This document shows positions 5,906 to 8,498 of a stretch of DNA of 8,498 nucleotides, in pieces. This DNA is from an uncultured Prevotella sp. (GTDB taxonomy: Bacteria; Bacteroidota; Bacteroidia; Bacteroidales; Bacteroidaceae). Made by a program: the position numbers and the translations under genes. Below the pieces are notes generated by a model. It worked only from the letters and a program-made list of their open reading frames with translations. It searched no databases and was not told the DNA's origin. Location of the stretch: positions 1 to 8,498 of the forward strand of contig CAKPWR010000083.1 in assembly GCA_934196725.1 (NCBI GenBank). The letters are read 5' to 3'. Each line of letters begins with the position of its first letter. The stretch's first letter is position 1.

Positions 5906-5921
5906 AAAAAGCCCCAAAATC

Positions 5922-5953
5922 TTTGCTCATTCCAAATAATAATCTTAACTTTG
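5922..5953 (+). promoter_or_regulatory. Bacteroidota housekeeping promoter of the AAA-ATPase gene
   Basis: TTTG at 5922-5925 and TAACTTTG at 5946-5953 are separated by 20 bases, an exact match to the consensus. Transcription should start shortly after 5953, some 25 bases before the ATG at 5983. This rules out the upstream TTG at 5890 as the start of the protein, because it lies before the promoter. Confidence 0.85.
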
Positions 5954-5982
5954 CGGCAGAAAACAAAAAATTGGTTTCGATT

Positions 5983-7749
5983 ATGGCAAAAATAGAAAGA
6001 CAAAAGCGAATCTATCGCAAGCGCATCCCTTACGGAATGCAGAATTTCGAGGATGTTATCAAGGAAGATTGCTACTTTGTTGACAAGACTCCTTTCATTG
6101 AGAATATAGAAGATTCAAACAAATATTTCTTCTTCATCCGCCCTCGCCGTTTCGGCAAGAGCCTTACCCTCTCCATGCTCGAAAACTATTACGACATCAA
6201 CAAGAAGGATAAGTTCGAAAGCCTCTTCGGCAAACTTTATATCGGAGAAAATCCTACCCCCGAACGCAACAGCTATCTTATCCTTCACCTGAATTTTGCC
6301 ATGATTTCAGCAGGATTGGATAATTATAAAAAAGGACTCGATGCCCATTGCAACAACAAGTTCAATTCCTTCTGCAGCAGATACGCCCACCTTTTGCCAC
6401 CGGGCATAAAGGAAGAGATGAACCAGAAGGAAGATGCCGTTGCCCAATTGGGATTTCTATGCGACAAATGTGCTGAAGCAGGCTTGAAGATTTATCTCTT
6501 CATCGATGAATACGACCATTTTACCAATCAGATTCTTGCCCACAAGGAGCATGAAACCCGATACCGCGAGCAGACTCACGGCGAGGGATATCTCCGCCAT
6601 TTCTTCGATACCATCAAGGGAGCCGCAGGCGATTCATTGGGCAGAGTCTTCGTTACAGGAGTAAGTCCCGTAACCATGGATGATCTGACCAGCGGTTTCA
6701 ACATCGGTACCAACTATTCCCTGTCTCCGGAGTTCAACGAGATGGTGGGATTCACCGAGGAGGAAGTACGCGAGATGCTGGCTTATTACGCCAGCGTGCT
6801 GCCATTCCGCCATAGCGTGGATGAGCTGATAGAAGTGATGAAACCATGGTATGATAATTATTGCTTCTCAGAAGAAGAGTACGGCAAGACAACCATGTAC
6901 AACTCCGTGATGGTACTCTACTTTATAGATAATTACATCCGCAACGATTATGACATTCCGAAGAAACTGGTTGAAACCAACATCCGCATCGACTACGACA
7001 AGATTCGCATGCTCATCCGTCACGACAAGGAGTTTGCCCACGATGCCAGCATCATTCAGGATATCGTGACCAAGGGATTCACCACGGGAACCCTGATGGA
7101 AAATTTCCCTGCCGAGCGCATCAACGATCCGGATAATTTCCTGAGCCTGCTTTTCTATTTCGGTATGGTAACGATAGGCGGCACCTACCAGGGCAACACC
7201 CGCTTTGTGGTTCCCAACGAGGTGGTGCGCGACCAGATGTACACCTATCTGCTGGATACCTACAAGGAGAACGACCTCACCTTTGAGCAATACGACAAGA
7301 CCCAGCTGGAGAGCAAGCTTGCCTACGAAGGCGCATTCAAGCCCTACTTCGCCTACATAGCCGGTTGCCTGAAGCGATTCTCTTCCCAGCGCGACAAGCA
7401 GAAGGGCGAGGCCTACGTTCATGGTTTCACCCTGGCGATGACAAGCCAATGCAAGTTCTACCGTCCAATCTCGGAACTGGACAACGATGGCGGTTATGCC
7501 GACATCTTCCTCCTACCCCTCTGCGACATCTATAAGGATATGGAAGATTCCTACATCGTGGAGTTGAAATATTGCAAGCCGGGCACCAGCGATGAGCAGC
7601 TGAACCATCTCTTCGAGGAAGCCTCTGCTCAGATAAGGCGCTATGCTGATAGCGACATCGTGCGCGAATCTGTAAAAACCACAAAGCTTCATCAGCTCGT
7701 CGTGATTTACCGGGGAGCAGAGATGGCGATGTGTGAGGAGGTAGAATAA
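5983..7749 (+). CDS. AAA-ATPase-like / DUF1703 PD-(D/E)XK nuclease-family protein
   Basis: This 588-residue protein has two parts. The N-terminal AAA-ATPase-like domain (Pfam AAA-ATPase_like type) begins with RKRIPYGMQNFEDVIKEDCYFVDKT. It has a Walker A variant RPRRFGKS at 53-60, where the usual first glycine is arginine as is typical of this family, and a Walker B at 170-178 (IYLFIDEYD). GRVFVTGVSPVTMDD follows as a sensor-like segment. The C-terminal DUF1703/PDDEXK_9 domain shows D507 in GYADIFLLP, E527-L-K529 in YIVELKY and Q550 in AQIRRY, so all core catalytic positions of the nuclease fold are intact. Such proteins occur in many copies per genome in Bacteroidota and Clostridia; their role is not established, and defence or element-linked functions are speculation. 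The start at 5983 is set by the promoter at 5922-5953 and by the family N-terminus. It is a single-gene unit ending in a strong terminator. Confidence 0.92.
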   Translation: MAKIERQKRIYRKRIPYGMQNFEDVIKEDCYFVDKTPFIENIEDSNKYFFFIRPRRFGKSLTLSMLENYYDINKKDKFESLFGKLYIGENPTPERNSYLILHLNFAMISAGLDNYKKGLDAHCNNKFNSFCSRYAHLLPPGIKEEMNQKEDAVAQLGFLCDKCAEAGLKIYLFIDEYDHFTNQILAHKEHETRYREQTHGEGYLRHFFDTIKGAAGDSLGRVFVTGVSPVTMDDLTSGFNIGTNYSLSPEFNEMVGFTEEEVREMLAYYASVLPFRHSVDELIEVMKPWYDNYCFSEEEYGKTTMYNSVMVLYFIDNYIRNDYDIPKKLVETNIRIDYDKIRMLIRHDKEFAHDASIIQDIVTKGFTTGTLMENFPAERINDPDNFLSLLFYFGMVTIGGTYQGNTRFVVPNEVVRDQMYTYLLDTYKENDLTFEQYDKTQLESKLAYEGAFKPYFAYIAGCLKRFSSQRDKQKGEAYVHGFTLAMTSQCKFYRPISELDNDGGYADIFLLPLCDIYKDMEDSYIVELKYCKPGTSDEQLNHLFEEASAQIRRYADSDIVRESVKTTKLHQLVVIYRGAEMAMCEEVE

Positions 7750-7753
7750 AGAG

Positions 7754-7802
7754 AAAGGGCAAAAGCATTTACCTTATACATAGGTAATGCCTTTGCCCTT
7801 TT
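7754..7802 (+). terminator. Rho-independent terminator after the AAA-ATPase gene
   Basis: The arm aaagggcaaaagcatttacct (7754-7774) pairs with aggtaatgcctttgcccttt (7782-7801), with one bulge and one mismatch around a short loop. The T-run TTTT at the end of the stem follows GCCC. It begins five bases after the stop codon at 7749. The arms start with A-runs on the other strand, so it may work in both directions. Confidence 0.9.
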
Positions 7803-7954
7803 ATCGTTAGCAGATAATGTATTTCAAGATGCCAATAACGGCAATATTTGCTTCATTATTCTCTGGAATTTCTATAAAAACATCCAAGAAATATATTTTT
7901 TAGAAGCATATGGAATATTTTGTTTATTTTTTATGTTAATATTTTTAATAGATC

Positions 7955-7985
7955 GTTGATATTTCACAATTATTTTGTAACTTTG
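7955..7985 (+). promoter_or_regulatory. Predicted promoter of the radical SAM-like fragment
   Basis: GTTG at 7955-7958 (three of four bases of TTTG) is followed after 19 bases by TAACTTTG at 7978-7985, an exact -7 box. It would give a leader of about 110 bases before the ATG at 8100. A working promoter suggests the reading frame was once, or still is, expressed. Confidence 0.65.
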
Positions 7986-8099
7986 TAGTCTAAAAACGCA
8001 TTAACTGCGTAAATAAAACATAAGGTCTGAAACAACACAATATCTGAATTACTAAAGTGATCATTTTGTGAAGAATATAGACCATTAAATAAAAATGTA

Positions 8100-8435
8100 A
8101 TGAAACAACAGAAACGAATGCTACGTGTACTTGCCGATAACAAAGGTTTCAATCCTAAAGTTCTAAAGGCTCTAGGAAAACGGCTAAAAGTGGGTATCAT
8201 AGATGCAGACCTACTTGATCATGGAACACGCCATCCGAATCTTGCGCTCGAAAAGATAGCAGGATACTGCAAATCACTTGGGCATGAGGTACGTCTCATC
8301 TGTGACTACAATGAACTGGATATTCAACTTCCATTCTTCCCTGATAGTTGTGATTACGACGTGCTTTGTTTAGCTCAAGTATTTAAATTCACCAAACGAC
8401 CTAAAGTGATTGATTTTCTTATAAAATTACGCTAA
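8100..8435 (+). CDS. Radical SAM-family N-terminal domain, probably truncated
   Basis: This 111-residue protein has a basic N-terminus (MKQQKRMLRVLADNKGF) and then KVGIIDADLLDHGTRHPNLALEKIAGY at about 30-56. A second Rossmann-like stretch, YDVLCLAQVFKFTKRP, is at about 86-101. The pattern of a first strand ending in D, a conserved HPNLAL(E/M)KI(A/S)GY, and a late FTKxP matches, from memory, the N-terminal (B12-binding-like) domain of a group of Bacteroidota radical SAM proteins. Those proteins go on to a GGTGF turn and a CxxxCxxC iron-sulfur motif. Here a TAA comes right after KLR, and none of the three frames up to 8498 resumes the family, so the catalytic part is missing. It could be a remnant, or an intact short protein if the rest lies beyond an insertion. 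Codon use looks more A/T-rich than in cydA or the AAA-ATPase gene. Confidence 0.6.
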   Translation: MKQQKRMLRVLADNKGFNPKVLKALGKRLKVGIIDADLLDHGTRHPNLALEKIAGYCKSLGHEVRLICDYNELDIQLPFFPDSCDYDVLCLAQVFKFTKRPKVIDFLIKLR

Positions 8436-8498
8436 AATCAGCCGAATAGCTAAAAATGAACTATTTATGAGTTTTTCACCTCAACAGAGGTAATGATT

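Larger units (their letters stand above)
7750..8099. other. AT-rich intergenic region with terminator and promoter
   Basis: This spacer of 350 bases starts with the terminator of the AAA-ATPase gene (7754-7802), followed by about 150 A/T-rich bases in which I see no gene. The promoter at 7955-7985 comes next, then a leader of about 110 bases. The leader begins with a small hairpin (acgca, 7996-8000, with tgcgt, 8006-8010). A 25-codon minus-strand open stretch at about 7800-7880 lacks an ATG and is not called. Confidence 0.75.

Noticed and set aside
5890..5982. Upstream TTG start adding 31 residues to the AAA-ATPase protein
   Set aside because: This segment contains the exact promoter elements at 5922-5953, and the family N-terminus begins at the ATG at 5983.
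7800..7880. Minus-strand open stretch of about 25 codons after the AAA-ATPase terminator
   Set aside because: It has no ATG, is closed upstream by a stop, has no recognisable family and overlaps the terminator region.

Overview
The window looks like a chromosomal segment from a member of the Bacteroidota, most probably Prevotella/Segatella. Three kinds of evidence point this way. Promoters match the Bacteroidota consensus TTTG-N19-21-TAnnTTTG, very closely at 1360-1391 and 5922-5953. A DUF4492 gene sits directly upstream of cydA and cydB, an arrangement I know from this phylum. The methyltransferase, metallo-hydrolase and AAA-ATPase/DUF1703 proteins all resemble families common there. The genus is an inference; no rRNA, tRNA, CRISPR array or complete mobile element is visible.

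Layout. A possible gene start runs off the left edge on the minus strand (1-86). A class I SAM methyltransferase follows on the minus strand (214-1101); its N-terminus is built from four perfect 18-bp repeats. A divergent spacer (1102-1407) holds one REP-like palindrome and the strong promoter of a plus-strand operon: DUF4492 (1408-1629), cydA (1655-3193) and cydB (3280-4467). This operon encodes a cytochrome bd quinol oxidase, used for respiration or oxygen removal at low oxygen. The convergent spacer between cydB and the next gene (4468-4891) is packed with repeats: a 26-bp tandem array, four palindromes sharing a GGATT/AATCC core, and two clusters of 9-10-bp ATCTGYG repeats.

A metallo-beta-lactamase-fold hydrolase lies on the minus strand (4892-5710). 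Its leader carries three 22-bp tandem repeats, and its promoter lies back-to-back with that of an AAA-ATPase/PD-(D/E)XK (DUF1703) protein on the plus strand (5983-7749), which ends at a strong terminator. The right end (7750-8498) looks more AT-rich and holds a promoter followed by a 111-residue protein (8100-8435). That protein resembles the N-terminal domain of radical SAM proteins but stops before any radical SAM motif, so it is probably a truncated remnant.

How the parts relate. Only DUF4492-cydA-cydB is a clear functional unit. The other genes appear to be single transcription units. The most notable unexplained material is the repeat-rich non-coding DNA around the cyd operon, the DUF4492 protein as a candidate small partner of cytochrome bd, and a glutamine where a metal-binding histidine would be expected in the metallo-hydrolase. 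I found no convincing undescribed multi-gene system.
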